A stretch of 64,000 bases of DNA from Bacteroidales bacterium UBA7569 (GTDB lineage Bacteria > Bacteroidota > Bacteroidia > Bacteroidales > Paludibacteraceae), in the NCBI GenBank assembly GCA_002477945.1, contig DLLF01000036.1, forward strand, positions 108,038-172,037. The letters are read 5' to 3'. A program made the position numbers and the translations under genes. Below the pieces are notes generated by a model. It was not told the origin of the DNA, searched no databases, and was given only the letters and a program-made list of their open reading frames with translations. Shown one piece after another: positions 26,418 to 34,597 of this stretch (within the stretch, counting starts at the first letter, position 1; each line of letters begins with the position of its first letter).

Positions 26418-27002
26418 ATGAAAAAGCAAATGTTTTATCTTGCCGCGATTTGCATAGTAATGGCATCGTGTGCAGACACCGCAGATGTGCGTGATGCCAA
26501 GGGCGGTTATCGTTTCAAGACAACAGGCAAAGTAACCCTGCAGATGCCCGACGCAAGTAATCCGAAAGCCACCGTTTCACAGGTTGTCAACCTGACAAAC
26601 GAGACCGGTTCGTTTGAGTTGGTAAGCCTAAAAGACAACGACAAAGTGCTGCTCACTTTCGACCAACTGAACGGCGATGTATATCACACCAAAGGCACAT
26701 TGTCGGGCGACGAACTGAGTTTTGATGCTTTCACCCGCACACTTGATTTGCCGATAACCACCGAATACAGCGATACGCTTCATATCCCCTATTTGGATAT
26801 TTTTGGGCAAAGCAAATTCCGCGACTCCATTATCACCTATACCGAGACGGAAACCGAAGTATTCGACATCACGGTAACGGGCAATGCCAAGACCTACGAG
26901 AACAACATCATATTCTCGCTCAACTACAAGGGGCAATCGCAAGAAGACAAACAACGCACGGTTGAAGGCTCGGATATTCAGATGCTTTGCAAGAAAAATT
27001 AA
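26418..27002 (+). CDS. Hypothetical lipoprotein preceding the efflux genes
   Basis: No family is recognised. ATG at 26418 gives 194 residues starting MKKQMFYLAAICIVMASC, a lipoprotein signal with Cys18 as the lipid site; a start 12 bp earlier is possible. The body is beta-rich with paired segments (GKVTLQMPD, FELVSLKDNDKVLLTF, DTLHIPYLDIFG, FDITVTGNAK), suggesting a compact periplasmic or surface beta domain. It lies 63 bp before the tolC-like gene, with only a C-rich hairpin between, so it may belong to the transport operon. Role unknown. Confidence 0.7.
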   Translation: MKKQMFYLAAICIVMASCADTADVRDAKGGYRFKTTGKVTLQMPDASNPKATVSQVVNLTNETGSFELVSLKDNDKVLLTFDQLNGDVYHTKGTLSGDELSFDAFTRTLDLPITTEYSDTLHIPYLDIFGQSKFRDSIITYTETETEVFDITVTGNAKTYENNIIFSLNYKGQSQEDKQRTVEGSDIQMLCKKN

Positions 27003-27019
27003 AATTCCGACTCCCCCTA

Positions 27020-27036
27020 CCCCCTCAGAGAGGGGG
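27020..27036. repeat. CCCCCTC/GAGGGGG hairpin, copy 2
   Basis: CCCCCTC, loop AGA, GAGGGGG, between the lipoprotein and tolC-like genes. Same stem as 15440-15455; no T-run. Confidence 0.55.
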
Positions 27037-27065
27037 GATACAGGAACTGCATTGTAAACTTACAT

Positions 27066-28544
27066 ATGAAACGAACATTATTTTATATTATAGGTTTGTT
27101 GCTTGCCGCACTGCCCGCCATGGCGCAGATGCTGACGCTTGACGACTGCCGTGGGTATGCGCTCAAAGCCGCTTCTACCCAAGCAGGCGACGAGTTGCGC
27201 CAAGCCGCAGACTATAACCGCCAAGCCGCCCTTGCTGCAATGTTCCCGAAGATTACCGCCAATGCGGCATATACATGGAACTCGCAGCACGCCGTCCTGC
27301 TGCCCAACCAAATGGACTTTTCTTTCGGTACGGCTACGGTGGGGAAAGATGGTTCGGCTTCGTTCCAATGGAGCGAGGGCTCGGCCATGAACCAACTGGC
27401 ACAACAATCACAGCAGTTGCCCGAAGTAGGCAAACAAGTGCTGGCATTGCAAAACGAGTCCGGACAAATGCTCGCTGATGCCTATCAGCAACTCTATCAG
27501 GCACTTGATCTCGATATGACACACCTGTTTGTCGGGCAAGTAGGTATAACACAACCTATCTATGTGGGCGGTCGCCTGCGCGAGTTGTACCGCATAGCCA
27601 AAGCCACTGAGGAAACGGTGAACATTGAGGCTGACAGCAAGCGCGATGACATCATTGTATCGGTGGACGAAGCCTATTGGCGCGTTATATCGGTGGAAAA
27701 GAAATTGGAACTTGCCACCAAGTACTACAATCTGCTCATTACATTGGAGGACAATGTAACCACTCTCGTGAACGAAGGTATGGCTACTCAGTCCGACTTG
27801 CTGAAGGTAAAACAGAAACGCGGTGAGGCGGAACTGAAAAAACTGCAAGCCGAGAACGGATTGGTACTCAGCAAGATGGCACTATGCCAGATATGCGGAC
27901 TGCCTCTCAACCAAGATATTATATTGGATGATTCGCATATCGGCGAAGTGGTTTTGCATGATTCTATTTCGGACTATTCGTCTATCATTGACTCACGTTC
28001 CGAAATAAAGATGCTTGAACAGGCACAGAAGATTGCCGAATCGAATGCTAAGATAATGGCAGCAGGGCTGCAACCGAACATCGTGGCATCCGCCAACTAT
28101 ATCTACACCAATCCGAATGTGGAAAACGGGTTCAGCAACGACTGGAAAGGACACGGTTTCTTCTCGGCAGGCGTAGTGGTAAATGTGCCGATTGCACACG
28201 CCGATGATATTCTTCGTCTCAAAGCTGCCAAGCACCAGGCACGCGCCGTGGCTCTCAAAAAAGAGGATGCCCGCGAAATGCTTGAATTGCAAATCACGCA
28301 AGCCAACCAGAAAGTGTTGGAAGCCAACCAAAAAGTAGTGATGACCGAACTCGGAGTGAAGAATGCCGAGGAGGTGCTGCGTTTTGCCGACGAGTCGTTC
28401 CAGGCAGGTATGGCAACCGCCACCGACCTGATGCAGGCGCAGACTGCTTGGCTCTCCGCCTCGAGCGACAAAATAGATGCCGACATCGAGGCGCAGATTT
28501 GCGAAACCTACTTCAAGAAGTATACGTCAACGCTAAGATACTAG
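27066..28544 (+). CDS. TolC-family outer-membrane efflux protein
   Basis: Outer-membrane exit duct of a tripartite transport system. The 492 residues have a signal peptide (LFYIIGLLLAALPAMAQ) and the duplicated helical repeats of the family. Examples are LTLDDCRGYALKAASTQ, the strand turn FVGQVGITQPIYVGGRL, YRIAKATEETVNIEADSKRD and, in the second half, LRFADESFQAGMATATDLMQ, the classic TolC repeat end. The adaptor gene follows 42 bp later and two permease genes come next, so it should be the outer component of that unit. Confidence 0.93.
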   Translation: MKRTLFYIIGLLLAALPAMAQMLTLDDCRGYALKAASTQAGDELRQAADYNRQAALAAMFPKITANAAYTWNSQHAVLLPNQMDFSFGTATVGKDGSASFQWSEGSAMNQLAQQSQQLPEVGKQVLALQNESGQMLADAYQQLYQALDLDMTHLFVGQVGITQPIYVGGRLRELYRIAKATEETVNIEADSKRDDIIVSVDEAYWRVISVEKKLELATKYYNLLITLEDNVTTLVNEGMATQSDLLKVKQKRGEAELKKLQAENGLVLSKMALCQICGLPLNQDIILDDSHIGEVVLHDSISDYSSIIDSRSEIKMLEQAQKIAESNAKIMAAGLQPNIVASANYIYTNPNVENGFSNDWKGHGFFSAGVVVNVPIAHADDILRLKAAKHQARAVALKKEDAREMLELQITQANQKVLEANQKVVMTELGVKNAEEVLRFADESFQAGMATATDLMQAQTAWLSASSDKIDADIEAQICETYFKKYTSTLRY

Positions 28545-28576
28545 AATCACTAGAACATCTAGAAAACCTAGAAAAA
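28541..28576 (+). repeat. CTAGAA-type 9-bp repeat between tolC-like and hlyD-like genes
   Basis: CTAGAATCA, CTAGAACAT, CTAGAAAAC, CTAGAAAAA: four 9-mers that begin inside the stop codon of the tolC-like gene and fill most of the gap inside the operon. Confidence 0.75.
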
Positions 28577-28586
28577 ACAAACAACA

Positions 28587-29573
28587 ATGAGAAAAGAGAA
28601 AAAAGGCAGTCTGCTGCTCGGTTTGGCAGCGATGTTGATAGTAGTTGTCATCGTTGCCCTTGTGGGAGTGTTTGCTCTTCAACCCGAGGAAATACTGATT
28701 ACCGGTGAGGCGGAAGCCACCGAATACCGTGTTTCGGGCAAAGTGCCGGGACGTATTGAGATGTACCTTGCCGAGGAAGGCGACCACGTAAAGAAAGGCG
28801 ATACCCTTGTGATCATCAACTCGCCCGAAGTGGAGGCAAAGATGGCACAGGCAATGGCTGCCCGTGCTGCTGCCGAGGCCATTAATGAAAAGGCACAAAA
28901 TGGCGCACAGCGCGAACAGATTGTGGGAGCCTACGAACTTTGGCAGAAAGCCAAAGCAGGTGAAGAAATCTACCGCAAGAGTTACGAGCGTGTACAACGC
29001 CTGTACGAAAAAGGGGTGGTTTCCGAGCAGAAACGCGATGAGGTAGAGGCACAATACAAAGCCGCTTCCGCGACCGTCAAAGCCGCTAAGAGCCAATACG
29101 ATATGGCTACTGCGGGTGCCCGTGTGGAAGACAAAGCCGCTGCCGCTGCACAAGTAGCGCGGGTGGACGGAATCATCCAAGAGGTAGAGGCTGCCCGCGC
29201 CGAGCGTTACCTGACATCCCCTATTGATGGCGAGGTGTCGGAGCGTTTTCCTAAGACTGGCGAACTGGTCGGACAAGGAAGTCCCGTGATGGCAATTGTG
29301 GATCTGAATGATATGTGGTTTACTTTTGCCGTGCGCGAGGATATGCTCCGTGGCATCACTCCCGGCACCCACTTGCAGGTACGTATCCCGGCCCTCGGCG
29401 ACGACCTACACGAGGTGGCTGTTACCTACGTGAAAGCCATGGGAACCTACGCCACATGGCGCAGCACACAAGCCAACGGGCAATATGATGTCCGCACGTT
29501 TGATGTCAAAGCAAAACCGCTCACGAGTATTCCGAACCTACGTCCGGGTATGACCGCTATCGTGGTCAAATAA
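28587..29573 (+). CDS. HlyD/EmrA-type membrane-fusion (adaptor) protein
   Basis: Periplasmic adaptor linking inner-membrane permease to TolC. The 328 residues have one N-terminal TM helix (LGLAAMLIVVVIVALVGVF), the lipoyl-like half motif GKVPGRIEMYLAEEGDHVKKG, a long alpha-hairpin (about 85-200, rich in Ala/Glu/Lys), the second lipoyl half (TSPIDGEVSERFPKTGELVG) and a beta-barrel end (LNDMWFTFAVREDM, LRPGMTAIVV). The start is 42 bp after the tolC-like gene across a 9-bp repeat. A gap of 159 bp with an 11-bp triple repeat separates it from the first permease. Confidence 0.93.
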   Translation: MRKEKKGSLLLGLAAMLIVVVIVALVGVFALQPEEILITGEAEATEYRVSGKVPGRIEMYLAEEGDHVKKGDTLVIINSPEVEAKMAQAMAARAAAEAINEKAQNGAQREQIVGAYELWQKAKAGEEIYRKSYERVQRLYEKGVVSEQKRDEVEAQYKAASATVKAAKSQYDMATAGARVEDKAAAAAQVARVDGIIQEVEAARAERYLTSPIDGEVSERFPKTGELVGQGSPVMAIVDLNDMWFTFAVREDMLRGITPGTHLQVRIPALGDDLHEVAVTYVKAMGTYATWRSTQANGQYDVRTFDVKAKPLTSIPNLRPGMTAIVVK

Positions 29574-29620
29574 TCTCCCTGTTGTTTCCCTGATGATACC
29601 CTTTCCTTGTTGCTTACAGG

Positions 29621-29653
29621 AGTGGGTGATTAGTGGGTGATTAGTGGGTGATT
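29621..29653 (+). repeat. 11-bp direct repeat, three exact copies
   Basis: AGTGGGTGATT occurs three times in tandem between the hlyD-like and first permease genes. The unit has the same length as the dispersed 11-bp family but a different sequence. Confidence 0.92.
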
Positions 29654-29686
29654 CCTATGAGGATATTGTGCTATTGCCCATACCTG

Positions 29687-29724
29687 TATATTAATTGTTA
29701 ATTGTTAATTCTTACTTGTTAATT
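29687..29724 (+). repeat. TTAATTG-type repeat before permease 1
   Basis: TATATTAATTGTTAATT (29687-29703) is identical to 30945-30961, and further TTAATT units follow. It ends a few bases before the GTG start of the first permease. Confidence 0.7.
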
Positions 29725-29732
29725 GAACCAAC

Positions 29733-30908
29733 GTGAGAACGTTTTTCTCATCTATATGGCGTGTGATGAAGCGCGAACTGAGTCGGATGTTCGTGCGTCC
29801 GCTTTACATATTCGCTTCGGTGGGAGTAATGGTACTTAGTACCTTTTTCTTCCTGTCGATTATGCGGAGCGGGGCACCAGAGAATATACCCATCGCTGTT
29901 GTTGATGCCGATCAAACCAGTATCTCCCGCCGTCTGTGCCACGAGATGCAAGCAACTTCAGCGGTGAACATCGTGCTTATCACGCCTGACTATGCCGAGG
30001 CGCGGCGTGCTATGCAGCGGGGCGAAATATTCGGTATATTGGTCATTCCCGACCATTTCTATTCCGACCTCGTTGCTTTCAAGCGTCCGCAACTCTCTTT
30101 CTATACCAACAATGCCTATACCGTCGGTGCCAGTACAGCCTACAAACAACTGCTCACCATGTGTAACCTCACCTCGGGTGCATTCCAGCGTGAAGTATTG
30201 CGCAAGAAAGGACTGCCCGACGACCTCATAATGAAGCGCATACAGCCTGTTACTATTGAGGCGCATATGGTGGCGAACCCGTGGAGCAATTATGCGGTCT
30301 ATCTTGTCTCGACCATTCTGCCGGGTATATTGTCTTTGGTGGTACTGATGCTTACTATCTTTGCAATCGGTTTTGAACTCAAATGCCGTACGTGCCACGA
30401 TTGGCTGCGTGCCGCAGGTGGCAACTACACCATTGCAATGATCGGCAAACTCATTCCCTACACCATATTATATATAGTGTTGGGTATCGGTTGTGAAGTC
30501 ATTCTCTTTAAGTTTATGCATTTCCCTGTCAATGGCTCGCTTACCCGTCTGATGCTTGCCATGGTACTGCTTATCTTTGCAATGGAGTCTATGGCAATCT
30601 GTATCATCGGCGCACTCCCCACTCTGCGTGATGCTGTGTCTATCGGGGCCTTGTACGGTATGTTGGGTTTCTCGCTCTCGGGCTTCACCTATCCTGTCAT
30701 GAATATGCTCCCTGCTATTCAAGCGTGGACATATCTCGTGCCGCTGCGTTATTTCTATCGTATCTACGTTAATGAGGCACTGATGGCAGCCCCTGTCATC
30801 AACTCCATTCCGCTCTGCCTGGGGCTGTGTGCATTCTTTATTATGCCGCTGATTGTTTCTCCGCGTCTCTACAAAGCAATGCTCTACCAAAACTACCCGC
30901 TGAAATAG
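29733..30908 (+). CDS. ABC-2 type permease subunit 1
   Basis: Inner-membrane permease of an export system. The 391 residues have TM1 (LYIFASVGVMVLSTFFFLSI), a large periplasmic domain (about 45-175; IPIAVVDADQTSISRRL), then five C-terminal TM helices (ILPGILSLVVLMLTIFAIGF, TILYIVLGIGCEVILF, LMLAMVLLIFAMESMAICI, GMLGFSLSGFTYPVM, LCLGLCAFFIMPLIV). This is the ABC2_membrane_3 layout of YhhJ/YbhR-type proteins. The start is GTG at 29733; ATG at 29766 is an alternative but would cut the cytoplasmic N-terminus. No ATP-binding subunit or fused nucleotide-binding domain is present in the operon. Confidence 0.9.
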   Translation: MRTFFSSIWRVMKRELSRMFVRPLYIFASVGVMVLSTFFFLSIMRSGAPENIPIAVVDADQTSISRRLCHEMQATSAVNIVLITPDYAEARRAMQRGEIFGILVIPDHFYSDLVAFKRPQLSFYTNNAYTVGASTAYKQLLTMCNLTSGAFQREVLRKKGLPDDLIMKRIQPVTIEAHMVANPWSNYAVYLVSTILPGILSLVVLMLTIFAIGFELKCRTCHDWLRAAGGNYTIAMIGKLIPYTILYIVLGIGCEVILFKFMHFPVNGSLTRLMLAMVLLIFAMESMAICIIGALPTLRDAVSIGALYGMLGFSLSGFTYPVMNMLPAIQAWTYLVPLRYFYRIYVNEALMAAPVINSIPLCLGLCAFFIMPLIVSPRLYKAMLYQNYPLK

Positions 30909-30944
30909 GCAATTTGTAAATGGGTCAATTTGTAAATGGCAGCG

Positions 30945-30975
30945 TATATTAATTGTTAATTTTTAATTGTTAATT
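30945..30975 (+). repeat. TTAATTG-type repeat before permease 2
   Basis: Starts with the same 17 bases as 29687-29703 and ends five bases before the start codon of the second permease. Confidence 0.7.
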
Positions 30976-30979
30976 CAAA

Positions 30980-32266
30980 ATGGGTACTTTCCGTTTTCTC
31001 TATACACAGTGGCTGAAGTTCAAGGAGGCTGGGTTTGTCTTCGTGGACGAGTTGCGCCGTGTCTTTCGCGACCCCGGTGTGCTGGTCATTTTTATCCTTG
31101 CGGGTATCGCCTACCCTATCCTCTACAATTGTATCTATTGGAAAGACAATGTGGAGAATGTGCCTGTGGCTGTAGTGGATATGAGTTGCTCGCCCGAGAG
31201 CCGTGAATTTCTCCATCGCTGGAACGCCTGCCCCGACATCACCATCGCCTATTCCTGTGCGTCTATGCAAGAGGCAGAGATGCTGATGCGCGACCAGAAA
31301 GTACACGGGATCATCTATTTCCCCACCGACTACGCTGCTGCTATCAACTCGGGGTTGGAGCAGGCACATATCTCACTATACTGCGATATGTCGTCGTTTC
31401 TCTATATGAAAGCCGTCTATCTGAGTTGCAACCAGGTAATGCTTGAGAGTATGCGCAATATCCAGATTGACCGCTATGAGGCAATGGGCTACAACGAAGA
31501 GTTTGCATGGTCGCTTGTGCAGGACGCACCCTATACCGAGACTGCGCTTTTCTGCCCGTCGGGTGGTTATGCATCATTCCTGATTCCCGCCGTGCTGATG
31601 CTTATCCTCCACCAGACTCTGTTCTTTGGTATCTGTATGCTGGGCGGTACGGCACGTGAGGAGAACCGGCAACTGTTCCTGCTGCCGGGTGCAAGACGTT
31701 CTGCCAGCGTACTGCGTATCACGCTCGGGCGTTCGATGGCGTATTTTCTCATCTATATGGCACTTGGCGCAATCGACCTGTTGCTTATTCCGCGTATCTT
31801 CAACCTCCCCCATATCGGCAACCCGATAGATGTGATGAAGTTCTATGTGCCGTTCCTCTTGGCTACCATCTATTTCTCTATGTCGGTGTCGGTCTTTATC
31901 CGCAACCGCGAGAGCGGTATGGTACTGCTCATCTCCTCCACGCTGATATTTCTCTTTATTGCGGGTGTTTCGTGGCCGCAACAGATGTTGCCCAAAGCAT
32001 GGTTGTATCTGAGTTATATCTTCCCCTATACGTGGGGAGCGCACGGCTTTATCCATATCAACTCGATGGGTGCCACGTTGGCGCAGACAAGCCGCGAATA
32101 TATTGCCCTGTGGATACTCGCAGGCGGATATTTCTGTATCAATTGCCTGTTGCTCTTTGTATTAGGTAAGATACACGACCACAAAGCCGCCAAAGGTACT
32201 TTGGAGATGGAGGAGGTTGATCCTGTTTCGCAAGTCTCTCATCACGAGATTCATGTTGCAGACTGA
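30980..32266 (+). CDS. ABC-2 type permease subunit 2
   Basis: Paralogous partner of the first permease, probably forming a heterodimer. The 428 residues have TM1 (VLVIFILAGIAYPILYNCI), a periplasmic domain (about 50-195, opening VPVAVVDMSCSPESREF), and five further TM helices (IPAVLMLILHQTLFFGICML, SMAYFLIYMALGAIDLLLI, FYVPFLLATIYFSMSVSVF, MVLLISSTLIFLFIAGVSW, WILAGGYFCINCLLLFVLG) and a charged C-terminal tail. The same VAVVD segment after TM1 shows common origin with subunit 1. A strong terminator follows 24 bp later, closing the operon. Confidence 0.9.
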   Translation: MGTFRFLYTQWLKFKEAGFVFVDELRRVFRDPGVLVIFILAGIAYPILYNCIYWKDNVENVPVAVVDMSCSPESREFLHRWNACPDITIAYSCASMQEAEMLMRDQKVHGIIYFPTDYAAAINSGLEQAHISLYCDMSSFLYMKAVYLSCNQVMLESMRNIQIDRYEAMGYNEEFAWSLVQDAPYTETALFCPSGGYASFLIPAVLMLILHQTLFFGICMLGGTAREENRQLFLLPGARRSASVLRITLGRSMAYFLIYMALGAIDLLLIPRIFNLPHIGNPIDVMKFYVPFLLATIYFSMSVSVFIRNRESGMVLLISSTLIFLFIAGVSWPQQMLPKAWLYLSYIFPYTWGAHGFIHINSMGATLAQTSREYIALWILAGGYFCINCLLLFVLGKIHDHKAAKGTLEMEEVDPVSQVSHHEIHVAD

Positions 32267-32289
32267 CAATTTTGGCATACTTCCTGACA

Positions 32290-32335
32290 ACAAAAGCACC
32301 GGCTTGACGTATATTAAACCGGTGCTTTTGTTTTG
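32290..32335. terminator. Bidirectional terminator after permease 2
   Basis: ACAAAAGCACCGG (32290-32302) pairs perfectly with CCGGTGCTTTTGT (32319-32331), 13 bp, followed by TTTTG. The A-rich left arm would serve as T-run for the opposite strand. Confidence 0.92.
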
Positions 32336-32502
32336 ATGATAGTGCAAATCGGTAGATGTTCTCACAATCTGTCGAATCTTCCATGAATCATAATTTCCTC
32401 ATAAAACGACCTTTCTGAAAATCTCTTTCCTGTGCGGATTTCGGATGTTTTTCCTGTTTCTAAAAGGTAAAATGGAAGTCGCATTCCGTCTGTCTGTATC
32501 AA

Positions 32503-32546
32503 GCCGACCTCAACGACCCCTGAAGCACCCCTCAACGAGAGAATGA
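32503..32546 (+). repeat. 11-bp tandem repeat, four units
   Basis: GCCGACCTCAA, CGACCCCTGAA, GCACCCCTCAA, CGAGAGAATGA, in the convergent gap before the Dabb gene. The CGAGAGA-type last unit is shared with the sites at 45380 and 55273. Confidence 0.88.
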
Positions 32547-32562
32547 GAGGAATCAGGCTTTC

Positions 32563-32874
32563 TTAGTCTTGGATTTCGTAATCCACGGCAGCACGTCCCG
32601 AGCGGCATTTGCCTATATAGGATGCCACTTTCAGGTGCTCGGGGTGGTTCTGATAGGTATCCACATCCTCCCACGTACGGAATGTGCATTGCAAACAAAT
32701 ATCATAATCCGTTTTTTTCGCATTGGGAATGTTGATTCCTACCTCTTCGCTGACCAATACGTCAATCTTGTCCCGAAGTGATAATAACCCCTCTCGGATG
32801 ATTTGTGCATTCTCTGCTTTCGTGTGTCCTTCTGCTTCGTCTAAGAGACGGAAAAATACTACATGGTGTATCAT
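32563..32874 (-). CDS. Dabb-family (stress-responsive A/B barrel) protein
   Basis: Small dimeric ferredoxin-like alpha-beta barrel protein; its biochemical role in bacteria is not settled. ATG at 32874 gives 103 residues beginning MIHHVVFFRLLDEAEGHTKA, the normal Dabb start, with the later motif YDICLQCTFRTWEDVDTYQN and HPEHLKVASYI. A longer frame from 33006 is rejected because the promoter at 32937-32967 lies inside it. The gene is monocistronic and faces the permease operon. Confidence 0.88.
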   Translation of the reverse strand: MIHHVVFFRLLDEAEGHTKAENAQIIREGLLSLRDKIDVLVSEEVGINIPNAKKTDYDICLQCTFRTWEDVDTYQNHPEHLKVASYIGKCRSGRAAVDYEIQD

Positions 32875-32936
32875 AACTGTATCTGGTGTGGTTTGTAAAA
32901 CTTTTTTCTGTGCGTTGCCTGTATGCAATCGCAGGG

Positions 32937-32967
32937 CAAAAATACTATAATTCTGTTGTCTGTGCAA
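32937..32967 (-). promoter_or_regulatory. Promoter of the Dabb gene
   Basis: On the minus strand: TTG (32967-32965), 20 bp, TATTTTTG (32944-32937), a full consensus. It leaves a leader of about 60 nt and fixes the start codon. Confidence 0.85.
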
Positions 32968-33110
32968 CGTTAAACTTTTGAAATCCGACAAACGCTCCTC
33001 TGCCATATTTGCGTAAACCTGTGTATTGGTATGGTTCTTGTCCCTTTCTCTCTGAACATGGTAGAGCGGAATCGTTTAGGCACAGGCGTGTGCGCTGTCT
33101 TTCGCTCGCG

Positions 33111-33118
33111 TATGTTTG
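33111..33118 (+). promoter_or_regulatory. Likely -7 box of the ferritin promoter
   Basis: TATGTTTG fits TAnnTTTG; 20 bp upstream the triplet is GTG (33088-33090), one base off TTG. The ferritin ATG is 31 bp downstream of the box. Confidence 0.55.
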
Positions 33119-33148
33119 CCTTATTATTAACTGTTAAACCCCTAAATT

Positions 33149-33670
33149 ATGATTTCTAAACGCTTGCAGGACGCTATCAACGCCCAAATCAATGCCGAGA
33201 TGTGGTCGGCTTATCTCTATCTCAGTATGTCTTCTTATTGCCAGAACGAAGGCTATGTAGGAATGGCAAACTGGTTCGCTATCCAGTTCAAAGAGGAACA
33301 GGATCATGCACAAATCTTTATCAACTATCTCCAGAGCCGAGGAGGTCGTGTCCTGCTTAAGGCTATTGATGCAGTGGATACAGAGTGGAATTCTCCCTTG
33401 GCAGCATTTGAACATACATTGAAACATGAGGAAAAAGTAACGTCTCTCATCAACAACTTGATGGCTGCTGCGGTCGAAGAAAAAGACTTCGCTTTGCAGA
33501 GCCGTCTGCAATGGTTTATTGATGAGCAGGTGGAGGAGGAGGAAAATGCTGCCGACATCATCAGAAAATTGCGTCTCCTCAATGGAAACGGATATGGTAT
33601 GTATCAGTTGGATCAGGAATTGGCGGCGCGTGTTTATACGCAGGCGGCACCTTTGGCAACTGCCAATTGA
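33149..33670 (+). CDS. ftn: Ferritin, bacterial non-haem type
   Basis: Stores iron as a mineral in a 24-subunit cytoplasmic shell and oxidises Fe(II). The 173-residue length is typical. Ferroxidase residues are present at the expected places: Glu17, Glu50 and His53 (FKEEQDHAQIF), Glu94 (HEEKVTSLINN) and Gln127 with Glu130 (FIDEQVEEE). The start MISKRLQDAINAQINAEMWS is characteristic of bacterial FtnA. It stands alone, with its own promoter and a terminator hairpin behind. Confidence 0.97.
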   Translation: MISKRLQDAINAQINAEMWSAYLYLSMSSYCQNEGYVGMANWFAIQFKEEQDHAQIFINYLQSRGGRVLLKAIDAVDTEWNSPLAAFEHTLKHEEKVTSLINNLMAAAVEEKDFALQSRLQWFIDEQVEEEENAADIIRKLRLLNGNGYGMYQLDQELAARVYTQAAPLATAN

Positions 33671-33698
33671 TCTTGTCTGTATCTGCTGCAGCAAAATG

Positions 33699-33738
33699 AA
33701 AGGCATCGGGTGGACTCGTTTCTGCTCAATGCCTTTTC
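33699..33738 (+). terminator. Terminator after the ferritin gene
   Basis: AAAGGCAT (33699-33706) pairs with ATGCCTTT (33729-33736), followed by a short T-rich tail. Confidence 0.65.
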
Positions 33739-33809
33739 CTTTGTGAACAATGCTCGTCTGATTAACTGATTTTTGCCGGTTAATGCCGTCTCAAAATGTG
33801 GGGAATGAC

Positions 33810-33840
33810 TTGTGAGGTTCATTTTCTTTTCGTACTTTTG
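33810..33840 (+). promoter_or_regulatory. Promoter of the pdxJ-exbB-exbD-tonB-DJ-1 operon
   Basis: TTG (33810-33812), 20 bp, TACTTTTG (33833-33840). The pdxJ ATG begins eight bases after the box, so the predicted leader is only a few nucleotides. Confidence 0.85.
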
Positions 33841-33848
33841 CCAACAGA

Positions 33849-34565
33849 ATGGCACTCTTGAGTGTAAATATCAATAAGGTCGCTACTTTGCGCAATGCAC
33901 GGGGCGGAAATGTTCCCGATGTAGAACAGTTCGCCTTGGATTGCGAGCACTTCGGGGCGGATGGAATCACGGTGCATCCTCGTCCGGACGAGAGACATAT
34001 ACGCCGCTCCGATGTCTTGAAACTGAAAAAGATTCTTACGAAAGAGTTTAATATCGAAGGAAATCCCACTGCGGATTTTTGCGATTTGGTCTGTGCTGTC
34101 TGTCCTGCGCAAGTGACCCTTGTACCAGATGATCCGGAGCAACTGACCAGTAACCATGGTTGGAATACATTGCAGCATTTCGGCTACCTGAAAAAACTTG
34201 TGGAAGTATTCCATCAGAGAAATATCAGAGTCTCACTCTTTGTTGATCCCGATCCTGAGATGGTTTTTCATGCCGCACGCATGGGAAGCGACAGAGTGGA
34301 ACTTTATACCGGTCCCTATGACGAGTTGTACCGGCAAAATCCACATCATGCTCTGGAAAAATACGCACCGGCAGCCTGCAAAGCAAAAGAGTTGGGCATC
34401 GGCTTGAATGCGGGGCACGACTTGAATTTGCAGAACTTGCGTGCCTTGGTGGAAGCCTTTCCTTGGATAGACGAAGTAAGCATCGGACACGCTTTGATTG
34501 CCGATGCTTTGTATTTGGGAATCAGAGAAACAATCCTGCGCTACAAAGAACTGACGCACGTGTAA
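33849..34565 (+). CDS. pdxJ: Pyridoxine 5'-phosphate synthase
   Basis: Condenses 1-deoxyxylulose 5-phosphate with 3-amino-1-hydroxyacetone phosphate in vitamin B6 synthesis. The 238 residues form a TIM barrel with family motifs LSVNINKVATLRNARGG, DGITVHPRPDERHI, FNIEGNPT, VTLVPD, VSLFVDPD, RVELYTGPY, GLNAGHDLN and EVSIGHALIADAL. The length is normal. It opens an operon whose other genes build a TonB-type energy unit, a common arrangement in Bacteroidota. The promoter lies directly in front, giving an almost leaderless mRNA. Confidence 0.97.
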   Translation: MALLSVNINKVATLRNARGGNVPDVEQFALDCEHFGADGITVHPRPDERHIRRSDVLKLKKILTKEFNIEGNPTADFCDLVCAVCPAQVTLVPDDPEQLTSNHGWNTLQHFGYLKKLVEVFHQRNIRVSLFVDPDPEMVFHAARMGSDRVELYTGPYDELYRQNPHHALEKYAPAACKAKELGIGLNAGHDLNLQNLRALVEAFPWIDEVSIGHALIADALYLGIRETILRYKELTHV

Positions 34566-34597
34566 AATGAATATAACAGAATAAAAAACAATAGAAT

